From Phytophthora sp. 'mugwort' (taxonomy: Eukaryota; Oomycota; Peronosporomycetes; Peronosporales; Peronosporaceae): a stretch of 64,000 nucleotides of DNA. Shown here piece by piece: positions 32,775 to 44,419 of the stretch; positions within the stretch are counted from its first letter, which is position 1; each line of letters begins with the position of its first letter. The notes below the pieces were generated by a model, which was given only the letters and a program-made list of their open reading frames with translations, made no database searches and was not told the origin of the DNA. The position numbers and the translations under genes were made by a program. The DNA is taken from assembly GCA_033558025.1 (NCBI GenBank), contig JAUCEF010000002.1:1178001-1242000 (forward strand), written 5' to 3'.

Positions 32775-33156
32775 AGCGCTCACTCTTCGCAATTGCCGTA
32801 CCAGCACTTAGGGAAGACAGCGTGAAGAAAGCGAGCGATACATTAACACACGCCTAATTATTACATTTCGATTTGTACAACGTGGTAGGCTGGTTGATTG
32901 GCATGTTAGACGAGAAAAGCGTGAAGAAGATGAAAAAAACAAGTGCGTTATGCGGTACAAAACGATCGATGACACCGACCAAAAAGACATTCCTTGCGGG
33001 GCAGGTCGAGGCCCCGTCTTCTAACACCGAGAGCTTACAATCCTGTGGTTTCTGCAGTTCGCGTATTTTCCCCTCCGAAGTATTTAACGACTACGATTTC
33101 GTGTCCAAATTTCAATCAACTACGACTTTTGTGATGCGAAAGAGATGAAGTCACCA
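32775..33156. other. Convergent intergenic spacer
   Basis: 380 bases between two convergent stop codons. A 91-codon plus frame (32873-33148) has no domain. This is expected 3' untranslated and termination sequence. Confidence 0.5.
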
Positions 33157-36100
33157 TCATGTTCCGCGTTTGAAAAAGCGCAGCACGACAGGCCGCTTAA
33201 CGGCGCGTAAAGTCGCCATAGAGGAATGGAAAGTCGAGCCACTAATTTCCATTGGGCCAATCCATGTGAGCACGTCTCCTACCGACACCTTGTGCAGCAT
33301 GGGACCACCCGAATCCATATCCACTTTCGTCACTTTTGGTACATCGTTGTCGGAACTAAACACAAGTCCAAGGTTGGCATTCTCCCGCCAGATAAGTTCG
33401 TACTCGCGGTCCTTCAATGCCGGTCCACGTGGTAACGTCTGCTCCGACTCGTCGGTTCGCATGGAAGCATATGCTGCAGCCGATGCACGTCGGAAGCGCA
33501 GAACTGCTGGCTTCGGTAGACGCGACAGGTTCTCCAGAGTCTGCTTGAATTTGGGCTGCGGAACAATGTTCATATTGTTAGCAGCGAACAAAACATCGCC
33601 AGGTGATACGTGTTCGATATTCTTGAGGTTGCTCGTGCCAGTCACGCGCGCCACTACGGGGAACCTTGTCGTGGGATGGACGCGTAGTGTCAGGCCCAGT
33701 GCCGTACCCTCTGGCCATACCACCTCGTACACGTCGTTGTCATTCTCCAGTTCTTTTTCCTTGGCTCGACTAGCTTCACTGCTGGGCATTTGAGGCGAGG
33801 AACCTTGACGATGTCCACTTCGTGACAGCGGCTTCAACGGTGTATCATCAATCGGATCGCTGGAAGACTTCGCCAAGGGGGACTTCCGGAGTCCGTGGTC
33901 CAGGCTGCGAAGCTTATTTTGGGTTTCCGCAACACGGTGGCTCATGTCGTTCCGATGTGCGCTGCTGTGGTCCGGGCTGTTCATAGTTCGAGGAGAGGGG
34001 GCCTTGTTCGTGAGCATTACAGGCGCAGCCGTATGATGGTGTCCTCCTCTTGAACCATGCGGCGAGACTCTTGATGCATTAAATGACGAAGCATTTAATT
34101 GTCGTGCGTCATGAGCTGCCCGTTTAGCCTCCTGGTCGGCATGGCCTCGGTATTTGCTTTGTGAAGCTTCTTGCGCAGAGAACTGCTGTGACTGGGCTAC
34201 TTGCTGTTGATGCTGTGACGAGTGTGTCTGCCTGTCGTGGTGCTTCCTGTGATCATTCTGCGTTTTCGCGTTGGGAGCGTTATTAGCGGCGTTTTCCTTC
34301 GCGTGATTACTGAGAGCTATACTCATCTTCTTGAGCGGATTAATGAAACTTCGTGGTGTAGGAAGTGCTGGTGTTGGCGGTGGCTGCACAACCTTCGGAG
34401 GTGATGGTACAACAGCAGGCGGTGTGTTCTCACTTGTTGAAGGCGACGAAGACGGGGAAGATGACGACGTTGAAGTTGTGGATGTTGACGAAGATACAGA
34501 CGATGACGAGGATGCCAGTGATGACGTTGAAGCCGTAAACCTGGATGCCGAATGTACCCCGGAAGAAGACAAAGCTGCGATCGCGTCTTCGGCAGAGCCC
34601 TTCTTGAACCGAATTACCAGCGGACGCTTGGCGGTGCGTAACTTTAACAGAGATTCGTGGAAGGTCAGGTCCTTGACACACTCGTCATTAATCCACATAA
34701 TGCGGTCTCCTGAGCTTACAAACGCTGCCACATTATTCGGAGCACCCTTAACCTTCACCTTGATGGACTTGGCACTGCCCAAGTCGGCAACAATCATGTG
34801 ACCAGCAGGATTCGGTCGCACAGTGAAGCACAGAGGCTGCTTCTTCTCCCAAATGTGGTCGTACTCGTCTTCTGTAGGGTCCGGACGCGCAGAAACCTTC
34901 TTGTTGCCGGGACAAAAGAAGAGCGATACCGGCTTCTGCACCTTTTGCAGAAACTTAATCGCTGTATTAAAGTTGCCGTCCGTGGTGCTATAGCTGCCAA
35001 TCTGCACGAGATAGTGACCTGGCTGCACGTCCTGCACCTGTGGTGAGCGGTTCTTCCCCGTAATACGGGTCACAAGCGGGTACGGCACGTCCTTGCTCGC
35101 AATCAAACTAATACCCAGCGGCCCATCAATCCACTTGATCTCATACTTGGACTCTAATTTGACCGCCGGCTGTGGCGGGAACTTTTCGTTCTCCGCCGCC
35201 GTAAGCTCCTCAAATTTGGCCACCAGCTTCAAACCAATTGTACTCTTTACCTTGGGTTGCACGGGCTTTACAGCCATGGGATCTGCCACAAGTCTCCTGA
35301 ACACCAGTTTACATGGCTTGGGTACTTCCTTGAGGTAGTTAATTGCTTCCAAAAACTCCATGTCGCGGGTCACTCGATCTCCAATTCGCAACAACAAATC
35401 GCCCACTTCCACTAAATGAATCCCGAAAATCGAGCTCTTGCCAGTAATTTTCGACACTGCAGGCATCATCCTCGACTGCGAGTGGCGCAATCTCAGTCCC
35501 AGTAGTCCACCCTCCCATACCAGCGTACACATGTTGCCTGTGGCATTATTCGACATGCTGGACGTGCTCCCACTCATCGATGATAGCAAATCCAGTGAGG
35601 AGCGTCTCAAGTGGACGAACTCCTCTTCCGCCGGTGCGTGTTCATTGGGGTCAGTCTTGTCGTCGTTGTCATTATCCATACTTTGGCCCTGCATGTCCAG
35701 ATCCAGTTCAAAATCCAGATTATCCAAGTCGTCCAGGTCGTCCAGATCCCCCTCGTCCAGCGAGTCGCTGGCGCTGCGTGCACGCTCGCTGCCCGATGAA
35801 AGCGTATCGTCATTAAGGTCGTCGTCCAAGTCCATATCGAGACTCTCGAGGATGTCCGCAAGGCTGTCGCGGCCGCTGCTGACGCTGCCGGAGCCCATGG
35901 CCGGCGGGTCGTCGTCGTCCATGGTCTCCTCGCGCGCCTGCTTGGACAAGGAGCCGCGCTCAGGCGCCACGGCCCCGGACGGGATCATAATGAGATCGTC
36001 TAACATGTCGAATACGTTGTCGCCCAGGTCCGGCTCCACCTTGGCGAGCGACGCCGTGAGCGACTGGCGCGCACCGAGCTGCATGCTCATCTCCATTTGC

Positions 36101-36216
36101 AGTTGCATCTGCTGCTGGATCTTCTGGTGCAGGTCAAGCTGGTGCGCCAGCATCTCCTCATTAGTCATGGGCGCGGCGGAGGCGTCGACGGCATCCGACG
36201 GGGAGGCGGCGAACAT
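33157..36216 (-). CDS. Five-PDZ-domain protein
   Basis: 1019 residues in one exon from the ATG before FAASPSDAV. Five PDZ-like domains are spaced at about 229-309, 356-438, 451-541, 829-912 and 937-1019. Each shows the beta-strand start (TLVWEGGLLGLRL, YEIKWIDGPLGISL, YEVVWPEGTALGLTL, YELIWRENANLGLVF), a central V..GD or VSPGD turn, and a closing LRF/VFRR strand. A Gln-rich helix lies at 22-47, an acidic LDDLDD tract at about 115-190, and a long Ser/Pro/His/Gln-rich region at 545-825. By family it is a scaffold that binds C-terminal tails of partner proteins. The carboxylate-loop GLGF is degenerate in all five. An open frame runs 77 codons further upstream, but its Arg-rich composition argues against it. 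Confidence 0.85.
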   Translation of the reverse strand: MFAASPSDAVDASAAPMTNEEMLAHQLDLHQKIQQQMQLQMEMSMQLGARQSLTASLAKVEPDLGDNVFDMLDDLIMIPSGAVAPERGSLSKQAREETMDDDDPPAMGSGSVSSGRDSLADILESLDMDLDDDLNDDTLSSGSERARSASDSLDEGDLDDLDDLDNLDFELDLDMQGQSMDNDNDDKTDPNEHAPAEEEFVHLRRSSLDLLSSMSGSTSSMSNNATGNMCTLVWEGGLLGLRLRHSQSRMMPAVSKITGKSSIFGIHLVEVGDLLLRIGDRVTRDMEFLEAINYLKEVPKPCKLVFRRLVADPMAVKPVQPKVKSTIGLKLVAKFEELTAAENEKFPPQPAVKLESKYEIKWIDGPLGISLIASKDVPYPLVTRITGKNRSPQVQDVQPGHYLVQIGSYSTTDGNFNTAIKFLQKVQKPVSLFFCPGNKKVSARPDPTEDEYDHIWEKKQPLCFTVRPNPAGHMIVADLGSAKSIKVKVKGAPNNVAAFVSSGDRIMWINDECVKDLTFHESLLKLRTAKRPLVIRFKKGSAEDAIAALSSSGVHSASRFTASTSSLASSSSSVSSSTSTTSTSSSSPSSSPSTSENTPPAVVPSPPKVVQPPPTPALPTPRSFINPLKKMSIALSNHAKENAANNAPNAKTQNDHRKHHDRQTHSSQHQQQVAQSQQFSAQEASQSKYRGHADQEAKRAAHDARQLNASSFNASRVSPHGSRGGHHHTAAPVMLTNKAPSPRTMNSPDHSSAHRNDMSHRVAETQNKLRSLDHGLRKSPLAKSSSDPIDDTPLKPLSRSGHRQGSSPQMPSSEASRAKEKELENDNDVYEVVWPEGTALGLTLRVHPTTRFPVVARVTGTSNLKNIEHVSPGDVLFAANNMNIVPQPKFKQTLENLSRLPKPAVLRFRRASAAAYASMRTDESEQTLPRGPALKDREYELIWRENANLGLVFSSDNDVPKVTKVDMDSGGPMLHKVSVGDVLTWIGPMEISGSTFHSSMATLRAVKRPVVLRFFKRGT

Positions 36217-37187
36217 TCCTCCGCACTGGACGTCCACACTGTCTACTGCTATAAAGGAGGGGGGATAGCGACTGCCTTGTTGCTCTCCGGTGTGTATTAT
36301 ACACCGACGAGCGCACGTCGAAAGTATGCGGTTTGGGATGGAGGACTGTACTCGACATTTGTAAGGAGAACGACCTACCCCGTGATAGTGCGATGTGATT
36401 GGTGGAAATAAAGCAAGAGCGCCTCTCCCCCGACGTTGGGACCACATTGGGAAGACATTTCGCTACGCACACGTCGCAGCTTTCGGGATTGTAGAATACG
36501 GTAGTGTCCGTACAGGTACATACTACATACTACCTAGGTAGAATGGGTGTTCTTATTCCGTTTAGCTGGAAATTTGTTTAGCAGCGATTGTCGAGCGGAG
36601 ACTGAGGCTGTAAGAGAGAGCGAAAGATCCGGCGTGTCGATCGCCGCGGCAGTCCGCTCTTTTGTTTGGTAACGGCGCCCAAACGAGGCTTGCTGGAAGG
36701 TTCGCAGTCGCTAGCGCCCAAAAAAATGGTAGGTACACGCAGAGCAGAGCGTGTAGACAGATGGCGAGCGGGAATTGCGAGATGGCGATCACCAGCGAAG
36801 CCGGAGCTGTCATGCGGGCGGGAAAGCTCGACGTTCCGCCCCGAAAAATCCACCGCCATTTCGGTGGAGATGTGTGTCCATTTGGTTACAATACATGGCT
36901 GTGAGGTACAATAAGTGTGGGAAGTGAGATGGTCCGAAGCTCATGCTGCGGGACTCCCTCCTTGAACACTCTCAAGCACGTGCGACTTGCTTAGTGCAAC
37001 GAGTTGACAACGGGCTCAATCGAACGAGGTTGGTACAAAGCCCACGCGATCTTGTTCAATTGCAGCGATATACACTTTTTTTGCTTGAAGAAGGAGCATC
37101 CCTCAAGTTGCACTGGTGAGATCGGCACACAAGTACATCCCGATGTATTTTTCTATCATATGATTCAGAACTAATGACTTTGTGTGG
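36217..37187. other. Upstream intergenic stretch
   Basis: 970 bases between the five-PDZ gene start and the end of the next minus-strand gene. Short frames on both strands around 36560-36910 mirror each other and show no domain. It probably includes the PDZ gene's promoter; no motif was assigned. Confidence 0.5.
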
Positions 37188-38377
37188 TTATGGACTATAA
37201 TATTTACCATGTCGATATGTACCGAATTGTTTGATTTCTCGCTCTTGCCAATCACACGCGAAGGCGGTGGAAGCTGGTAAGAAACCACGTATGCTCCTAT
37301 GGCAAGAAAGGGTGAGCTACAGGGTCAGTCCAAGACAAGAGAGAGCTATACGCACTGACTGGTTTACCAGGTGGGTCCGCAATTCTAATGCAAGTCCAGC
37401 AAGGAATACGTCGAAAAGGAAACGCAATAGAAAGAGTGCGTGGGGCAGCAGCGAAATAAGCGACAAAATGTCGACAAGTGCGATTACTACACAACCAAAA
37501 GATCATTTGACTGGTGAGAAATGATGAAGAATATGACGACGAGGGGTGTACCTACCGGAGACGTACACCGTCAGCAGCGCATCCATTTTGAGATAGGTCG
37601 TCAGGACCAAAAAAATGTTGCTGACCATAGCGATTATGAGGAGAATGGGGCGTACAGCGACCACGCGCTGGACATTGGCGAGTCCCGTCGGAGACTGATA
37701 CGCGTCGACATGATACCAGGCAGCTACAGTTTGGTTTGCACGTGGATTAGACGAAAATAAATGAGTGTGTGCTCAGAGTACGTCGTTGTTCACGTACCTG
37801 GGTCAGCGGGACAGAGCAACGCGACCGTGAGTAGGAAGTTAGCTACTGCGGCGACAGCAATCGTGAGCTGCAAGTAAAGTTGCATCCCAATGATCGATAA
37901 AATCTTTGAATTCAAGCAAACGAAAGAAAAACATCAAGTTTCATCCTAACCTGCATGCGTTGAAGGCGGATAATGCTGGACGGGTCGGTTGGGGGGTTTG
38001 TAGTCACTAAAATCTACCAGTACGCATCGTTCCGAGTTAGAGCAGGATTTGACGTTAGATGGTGATATTCCAGTTACCCGCGCAAGTTTGTCGGCATCTT
38101 GTGCAGGATAGAAGGGAGAATCAGTGCCTGGCCCCATCACCGAGAACCCCAAGTGTGAACATCCGTCTACCGCTAGAAGCTGCACGGGTGCTGTTTGCTG
38201 CTGTTCACTGGCTCTGGAATTCCTTTCTTGGAAGAGCAACCTGCGGCCACTGAGATCCGGCCTGCAATGGAAAACCATTCGACCATCAGGATGAGCCGCG
38301 CTTTGAGTAGCATTCTCGACAATATGCGATGGCGAAGTAGCTTCATTCAAGAGAAACTCATCTGCAAATTCCATCAT
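37188..38377 (-). CDS. Multipass membrane protein, five exons, with a C-tract frameshift
   Basis: Exons 38377-37951, 37867-37798, 37723-37556, 37486-37368 and 37316-37188 have GT-AG borders and agreeing phases, if one C is removed from a run of six at 37991-37996. Then LVDFSDYKPP continues as TDPSSIIRLQRMQ and joins LTIAVAAVANFLLTVALL. The 140-residue N-terminus is soluble (PVQLLAVDGCSHLGFSV). It is followed by about four hydrophobic segments: AVAAVANFLLTVALL, VRPILLIIAMVSNIFLVLTT, VIALVDILSLISLLPHALFL and LFDVFLAGLAL. The family is unknown, and exon 5 is the least certain. The extra C may be a true mutation or a sequencing error. Confidence 0.55.
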
Positions 38378-38519
38378 GTTTTTTTATACGCCGCTTACTA
38401 AATGTGCTGTTGATAGACCTAGTACTTCCCTTTAGGGCGTTTCGCTGGCGAGCAGTTAAAAGCCCGTAAATATCCCGACGCCCACAGTCTGGTGGAGAAA
38501 GGAATCAAGCAACGCAAAA
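38378..38519. promoter_or_regulatory. 142-base shared upstream region
   Basis: Separates the start codons of the divergent membrane-protein and CFAP100-like genes, so the two probably share or overlap promoters. No motif was assigned. Confidence 0.5.
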
Positions 38520-40353
38520 ATGCAGCGGAGTCGAACCATCTCCGGTATGATCGTAGAGCGAAGTAGTTTTTCATGTTCTACTGACTTCGCCCCGTTCTCC
38601 CTGTAGAACATCCGACGGTCGAATCGAACCCGTTCACGCTCCCGTCTGATGAGGAGGTCTTTCGTATGCGTGAGACGGAGAAGCAGCGGAAAGAAGAGGT
38701 AGCGTTCTCCTTCTACCATTTTTTTTTAAGGAGAAAAGGCTCACAATGAATTAAACTTTCAGGAGAAGAGCAGAAACTCACGACTCAAGATCTACGATAA
38801 GACCACGGCTTCGTCCAAGATCGGCAACATTCGTCGCTTCCGCTCCGACGACGAGGTAAGGCAACAAATACTACAGCTTTTCATGAACGCAATAATTGTA
38901 TCCATTTGACGCGTGTACGTTAATTTTCCAGCCGACTGGACTTGACAACTACTCGGCGTCTCAATCGCGTCAAACACGAGGCCTCGTCGCTGCAGCCACC
39001 GCTACCATCTCGAACGACCGACTGCGAGAGAAGGAAAACATGACTGACTTTATTGCCAAGAAGCGCGAGATGTTCCTTGTGCAGATGTCCCTTGATACGA
39101 AGCGTGAAGAGATCCGCAAACTCGAAGAGAAGGCTCAATTGAAGGAGGAAGCACTCAAGAAGAGCGAGTTGATGCTCGAAGAAGATGCTGTGCGCTTTGA
39201 CACTTTCCTGAAGGAGAACGACAAGAAAGCTCACGAAGCCATTAAGCGCGCCGAGAAGGAGACAAAGGCCAAAGCTGACAAGGTACAGGAGATCAAGAAG
39301 CTCAACCAGCAGATTCAGCTCGTGCAGAGCGACATGTCGAAGCTCAGCGAGCAGCTTCAAGACTGTCTCCAGTACAAGGCCTTCTTGGACGAGCTCACTC
39401 CACAAGAGTATGAGATGGAGCAGCACGACAAGAAACGAGCCCGACAAATGGCTCGCCTTCAAAAGCGCAAGCATAAGGTCCTGCGGGAGTGGGAACTGCA
39501 GAAAGCAAAAGCTTTGGCCGAGATCGAAGAGCGCGAGCGAGCCGACAAGGAACGTCCGGACTCGAAGACTGGCAAGAAGAAGGCTGACAAAGCTGGCAAA
39601 GTGCGAGAAATCGTCGTGCCGTCCATGCCAAACGTCGACAGCATGCCACTCACCAGCAGTGGCGACGAGATCCCCATGTATTTTCAAAACCCGCAGCAGC
39701 TCCTGGATATCTTCACTGCGCTTGAAGAGAGCAACCTCTTCCTGATCCAGAACAGCCAAGAGACGGAACAAACACTCGAGGAACTTAAACAAAACTACCG
39801 CGAGACGAAGAAAAGCATGGACCGCAAGACGCAAGCACTCAAGACGAACGTCGACGGCTTACAGCAACAGATCAATACGGAGGAGACCAAAGCCAATCAA
39901 CTGCGATTGAGGTCTCAAGGCGGCACGGGCGAAAATGCACAGGAACGAATGCTCAAGGAGCTGCAGGATCGTGTGCTTGAAGTGTACAAACGCTGTGGCT
40001 TTGAGGCAGAGACCAACTCGTCCACGCTGTACATGCTAACGGATCTGGAAGCTCGTCTGGAAGATTTGCTGAGCGCGATTGAGCAAATGCCTGAGGACTA
40101 CGTGGCGAAAGCTGAGAAAGAGAAGGAAAAAGAGCGACGCGAACGGGTCCGACAGGAACGCATCGCCCTGCAGCAAAAAATGTACGAAGAGCGCATGAAG
40201 AAATCGATGGAGAGAAGTATGCAAGCGCCCAAGAAGCGCAAGGGACGGCAAGTCATGTGGCGATCACAACCAGCTCGACAGATCAAGCATGCCGAAGACG
40301 ACAATAAGGTGGACCAAGGCGACGAGGCGGATCACCACCACTTTATCTGGTAG
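38520..40353 (+). CDS. CFAP100: CFAP100-like (DUF4200) coiled-coil flagellar protein, four exons
   Basis: Exons 38520-38544, 38607-38698, 38763-38855 and 38932-40353 give 543 residues. After MQRSRTIS comes HPTVESNPFTLPSDEEVFRM, a region typical of CFAP100/CCDC37 near the N-terminus. Then a DUF4200 coiled coil runs through the long fourth exon (TDFIAKKREMFLVQMSLDTK, then heptads). A second helical block lies around ENSSTLYMLTDLEARLEDLL, and a basic Arg/Lys tail ends in DEADHHHFIW. In Chlamydomonas and animals CFAP100 (MIA1) sits with CFAP73 at the inner-arm dynein f/I1 base and controls beating. Oomycete zoospores have motile flagella, which fits. The short first exon is inferred from splice sites and phase. 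Confidence 0.82.
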
Positions 40354-41193
40354 CAATTGCCATCGAGACAAAAAGACAAGAAAACAACCACAAAGTCTGG
40401 ATCTAAATAGTGTTACTTTGCCCTCATTTGTTTGAGGATATGTCTATAGACTTATCCAAGCGCGAGCCATAGTCGCTACGGTACTCGGACTGCATGCATA
40501 GACCCATTGAGCTTCCTCACACACAATCGCCATTTGGAGCTTTGATGAACTTGACCGACTGACTTTAAGGGGAAGACAAACACTATTTTTTTCAACTCCG
40601 CAGAATTGTTTGCTTTTCGCTTTGTAGTACGAATTTTCCTTAGTCCTGTTAGACTGAGTATCCGTGCCCAGCAATTCATCGCGTACCAGATTTGACCTAC
40701 CAAATGTGGACGTTCGTGTCCATCTGCTGGTCGTAGGGATAACCAAAATGTGGTTAATTTACTGCATACTGTTTCTCGTGGGTATCGGCCGTAGGGATCG
40801 ACTTTACGTCCTACTTTACTTACAAAAAGTCAAGTAGTCTTACGCCTCGTTCACAGCGTGAAGCTTAAGCAGAACTCTCTCATACTAAGTGTATTTCCTG
40901 AACAGAATTCCCTCTCAGTCCCTCGAGCCCGCCGCTTTATATTGACATCCCCTCCGATGTTGTTTCTAGCTTTGATCTAAAACTTCAGCAAGTTGTTAAA
41001 CAGCTTTGTGTCGGACGTAATTGACTCAGTGTGAACAACGAGTTCTTTGACTGCGTACAGCCGTCGGGATTGAATACCAGCACAACTAGAAACAGGTAAG
41101 AGAGTAGTTGAGTGTCGTCTCATGTACCGGAGTTCAAACTCGTTCAGCTTTGTACGTGCTTCAGTATACGCCAAGCAAGACGGACATTCTTGT
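40354..41193. other. Convergent intergenic spacer
   Basis: 840 bases between two convergent stop codons. Only short frames occur, the longest 100 codons on the minus strand, with no recognisable domain. Confidence 0.5.
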
Positions 41194-44100
41194 TCAGATT
41201 GTGCTATTCACCAAGGCAAATCGACGCAAGGTATTACCGCATCGAAGGTAATCCGAGAGCGCGATACGTACAGAATGTCGTATTGGCCCACCTCCCAGTA
41301 GATTTGACGACAGAGTGGGGGCTAACCACGTGATTTCGAGCAGTAAATGTGCTCGAAACTCCGACTTGTGCTGGACGATAAAGATCACAATAAAACAAAA
41401 CACACCGCTGATTTTACAGGCATATTTGGTGAGACGCTGCACACGGACGTAACTGGCAAGCTGGTCAGTCCATTTCGGTGATATCGCTGCCCTCCACTTG
41501 AAATGAGTAACGTGTTCGTAGTTATCCGCTTTACCATGTTCCTTTGTAACTTCAAGAATTGGCATTTGCTCGAAGCGTACCAGCGATATAAAATCGGCAA
41601 AATTCGACGACGTAAGATGCACATTGTACGGGTTTACCTCTTGTTTGTAGAGTACCAGCTTGCTCATTGATGAGCGAGTAACTTCTGGTACAGATTCACC
41701 TTTTCTCGATTTTGGGGTTAGCTCTAACGCGTACTTGGTCTCATTGGTGTCGTACATGTGGATAGTATACTTTACTCGATTTACGACGATCTCGCTCGAA
41801 TAAATCCGCTGCCTATTGACAACGCTCGAGGTTGCTGTCATAGTATCTTCTGTTTGAGAATGTTCCTCAATTTGGCACTTATGGCCGTCGTGTTTCCAGA
41901 TTATTGTAGCGCGACCTGCAGCCCCGTAGTGGACAGCCAGATCACTACCAAGAACCAAACGATGAGCTGCGACGACATGCTCGGTAAGTAAAAAATCTTG
42001 TACGTGCCAAGAACCCAACACGAAGCGCAAAGCTGACCGAGCGTCTGTTCTTAGATAAACTGCAACGAGAGAATAGTTGTCTAAGGATGAGCTTCTCGTC
42101 TTAACTCCTTCTTTATGAACGCAGATAAGTGTCTGGTCATCTTCACACACCCGAAGAGGAGGAGAACATGGTGGTCCAGACCAGACAAGGCGGAATTGAC
42201 GGCGTCGTTTGTCATATAGCAAGCACAGCCAATGACAGAAAGCTTTAAGACCAGTGCTCGTGCGGCCATATCCTAGCGAAGTGAACTCGCGACGTGTCAT
42301 TACCAGTGAAAAGGTAGCAGAGGAACTTGGGTCATACGCTACGAAGCGAAGTCCCTCTAATTCGTATCCTCGGGCGTGTTGAGTATACACCGAGATGAAA
42401 AACCGTTTGCCGTTCATTTCGTGTGTACATTTGAACATGGCACACGAAGCTACTCGATCCATCTCTTGTTTTCGCGCCTTCACCTGCGCTCGTCTCTTTG
42501 TTTCAAACTCCACTGCCTGAGACAAGGCATCTTCCCATTTCATAGCTACATTTTCAGCTCGTCGTTGATCTAACATCAGCTCTTTTTCCTTCGCCAGGCG
42601 AATTTCTTGCTCAAGACGCGCTTGTTTCAGATCAATTGATCTTTGACGTTTCTCTTTAAGCTGGTGATTTTTAGTAAGATCCTCACGGATACTTGACTTT
42701 TTGTTCAAGATGACGCGAATATCACTTTCAAAATCTGCTTCAAAGCCCTCGTGGATAGTGTTAGGTTTCTCTGGAGCAGCAATAGACTGACGACATTTTT
42801 GTGGATTCGTTTTCTTTGGTTGTAGCAGAGAAGTGCGTGCTTGAGGTTTTTTGAGAATTCCTTCACGTTTTGCCACTTCTTCTTCCCTTTTCTTGTTGTG
42901 CCTAGCCACTCGTTGCTTCTCCTGCTCGAATTGAAACATATCCGATAATTTAGGTATTCGTTTAGGTATTTCTTTTCGTATAGGGGTGCAAACACTACCT
43001 TCTCGACCCTCAACTCACTCATCCGGCATTTACACTTGTCCGATACGTTGTTGAAGTAATTATCCTCGGCCATTAATACTGCGAGGCAATGCTGTAATTT
43101 TTCTGCCATCTTGGCATATAACTTGAGGGCCTCTTGTCGATACAAATCGCCACAGTGCCTACAAAATAAAACCGTCGGTTCAACAGCAAGTTTCACTTAC
43201 TGGTTATCAAAGCTGAAGCGCGATCGTACCAGGCGCGATGGTTGTTAGCGCGATCACAGTCGCGGCATAACTCTGTCCAGTTCATCTTTGCGTGTACACA
43301 GACGTCAAACTTTATCAAGTTCAGCCATAGAGTAAAATAAATAAGTACCTGATTTCTCAAATCTTGAAGTGTACGCTCTACCTGTGCACGTTCACGCCGA
43401 AGCAGAGACGATCGATACTCTGTTTTTCTGAATAAAAAGAAAGGTTTAACATTCTTCTCCGTCAGATTTTTCCAAGCCATTACGTGCTTCTAAGTGGCAA
43501 AACTGATGACGTACTTTAGTTGTGAGTTCAATGCTGCCATCGCATCGTATAGTGCTGGAGGTTCAGCAGAATTATCAACATCAATTCGCTCAAATATCGA
43601 GGGACCTCGGTCCATGTACTCGCTGGCTGCCTTGAGTGCTAGCCACCGGCCGTGAAAGCTTTCTTCATCCAGCAATATCTCCTGAGCTGCAGCAATCCGC
43701 GACCCATCCACGACATCATCTTCAGGGCTAATGCTAAGCAAAGGTTTTACTAAAGGCTGCGGTGGGGGTTGTTTCTTCCAACGAGCCTTCAGATTTGGCT
43801 GGAATACCACTGAAACTGGACTACCGCGCTTGCTAGCAAGTTTATTATTCTGACGCCAGCTAGCGGAGTTCCAATATTTCAGAGAACGCTCGTCGTGAAC
43901 ACTAGTCGCAAGTCGAGAGCTGACGATATCGTCAAGCGCCTTATCGACGAGGAGCGGATTGCGGACAAGACGGAATCCAAGCCACTCCACCAAATATCCA
44001 TCTTGGTCTAGAAAATCCAGGTCTTCACACATGCTCAGCAAGTAATTTTCGTGGTTATAAATGTAGGGTCGGGGAATTCCGTCGTGAACAACCTCCCTCC

Positions 44101-44419
44101 ATGTTTGAATATTCTCCACGACATCCACTGAAGCTGCTCGAGTTAACAATAATAAGTCTCCCAGCACGTGGATTTCCTTGCCCTCGGCAACCTCAGGAAA
44201 CTGGTGCCCGACACACTTTTGGTTGGCATTTATATGGCTTTTGGACGCACCAGGAGATGAATCTGCCCTTATTTGTGCGGATATGATCGAGATCAGAGCT
44301 CGGAGCTTCACCTTGTACTCTTCTCTCACTGTAATACTGCTCAATACCGCGAACTCGGACTCCTGGACCAACTTGATCGCTCGTGGCGTAACATTCCTAT
44401 CCTGGTTCTTGTAACTCAT
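41194..44419 (-). CDS. Large coiled-coil protein of unknown function, about five exons
   Basis: Proposed exons are 44419-43515, 43427-43349, 43285-43201, 43158-42999 and 42921-41194, about 985 residues. Exon 1 is acidic and globular (MCEDLDFLDQDGYLVEWLGF). Middle exons are helical with CRDCDRANNHRAWYDRA and HCGDLYRQEALKLYAKM. Exon 5 begins with a charged coiled coil (KRQRSIDLKQARLEQEIRLAKEKELML), then a beta-rich part with FFISVYTQHARGYELEGLRF and VRVQRLTKYACKIS. The exon 3/4 junction is out of frame by one base, so either that border is wrong or there is an indel. The C-terminus after KISG may be spliced again. An acceptor-like tatag just upstream of the chosen ATG could extend exon 1. I recognise no family; a flagellar or cytoskeletal role would be a guess from its neighbour. 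Confidence 0.6.

Noticed and set aside
35438..36268. 276-codon plus-strand Ser-rich ORF
   Set aside because: Shadow of the acidic Asp/Ser tract of the five-PDZ gene.
36217..36447. 77-codon upstream extension of the five-PDZ protein
   Set aside because: Arg/Cys/His-rich, lacking features, and a good ATG follows; more likely leader.
38920..39834. 304-codon minus-strand Leu-rich ORF
   Set aside because: Reverse of a Lys/Glu coiled coil always gives Leu/Phe-rich frames; the plus strand has splice structure and a family match.
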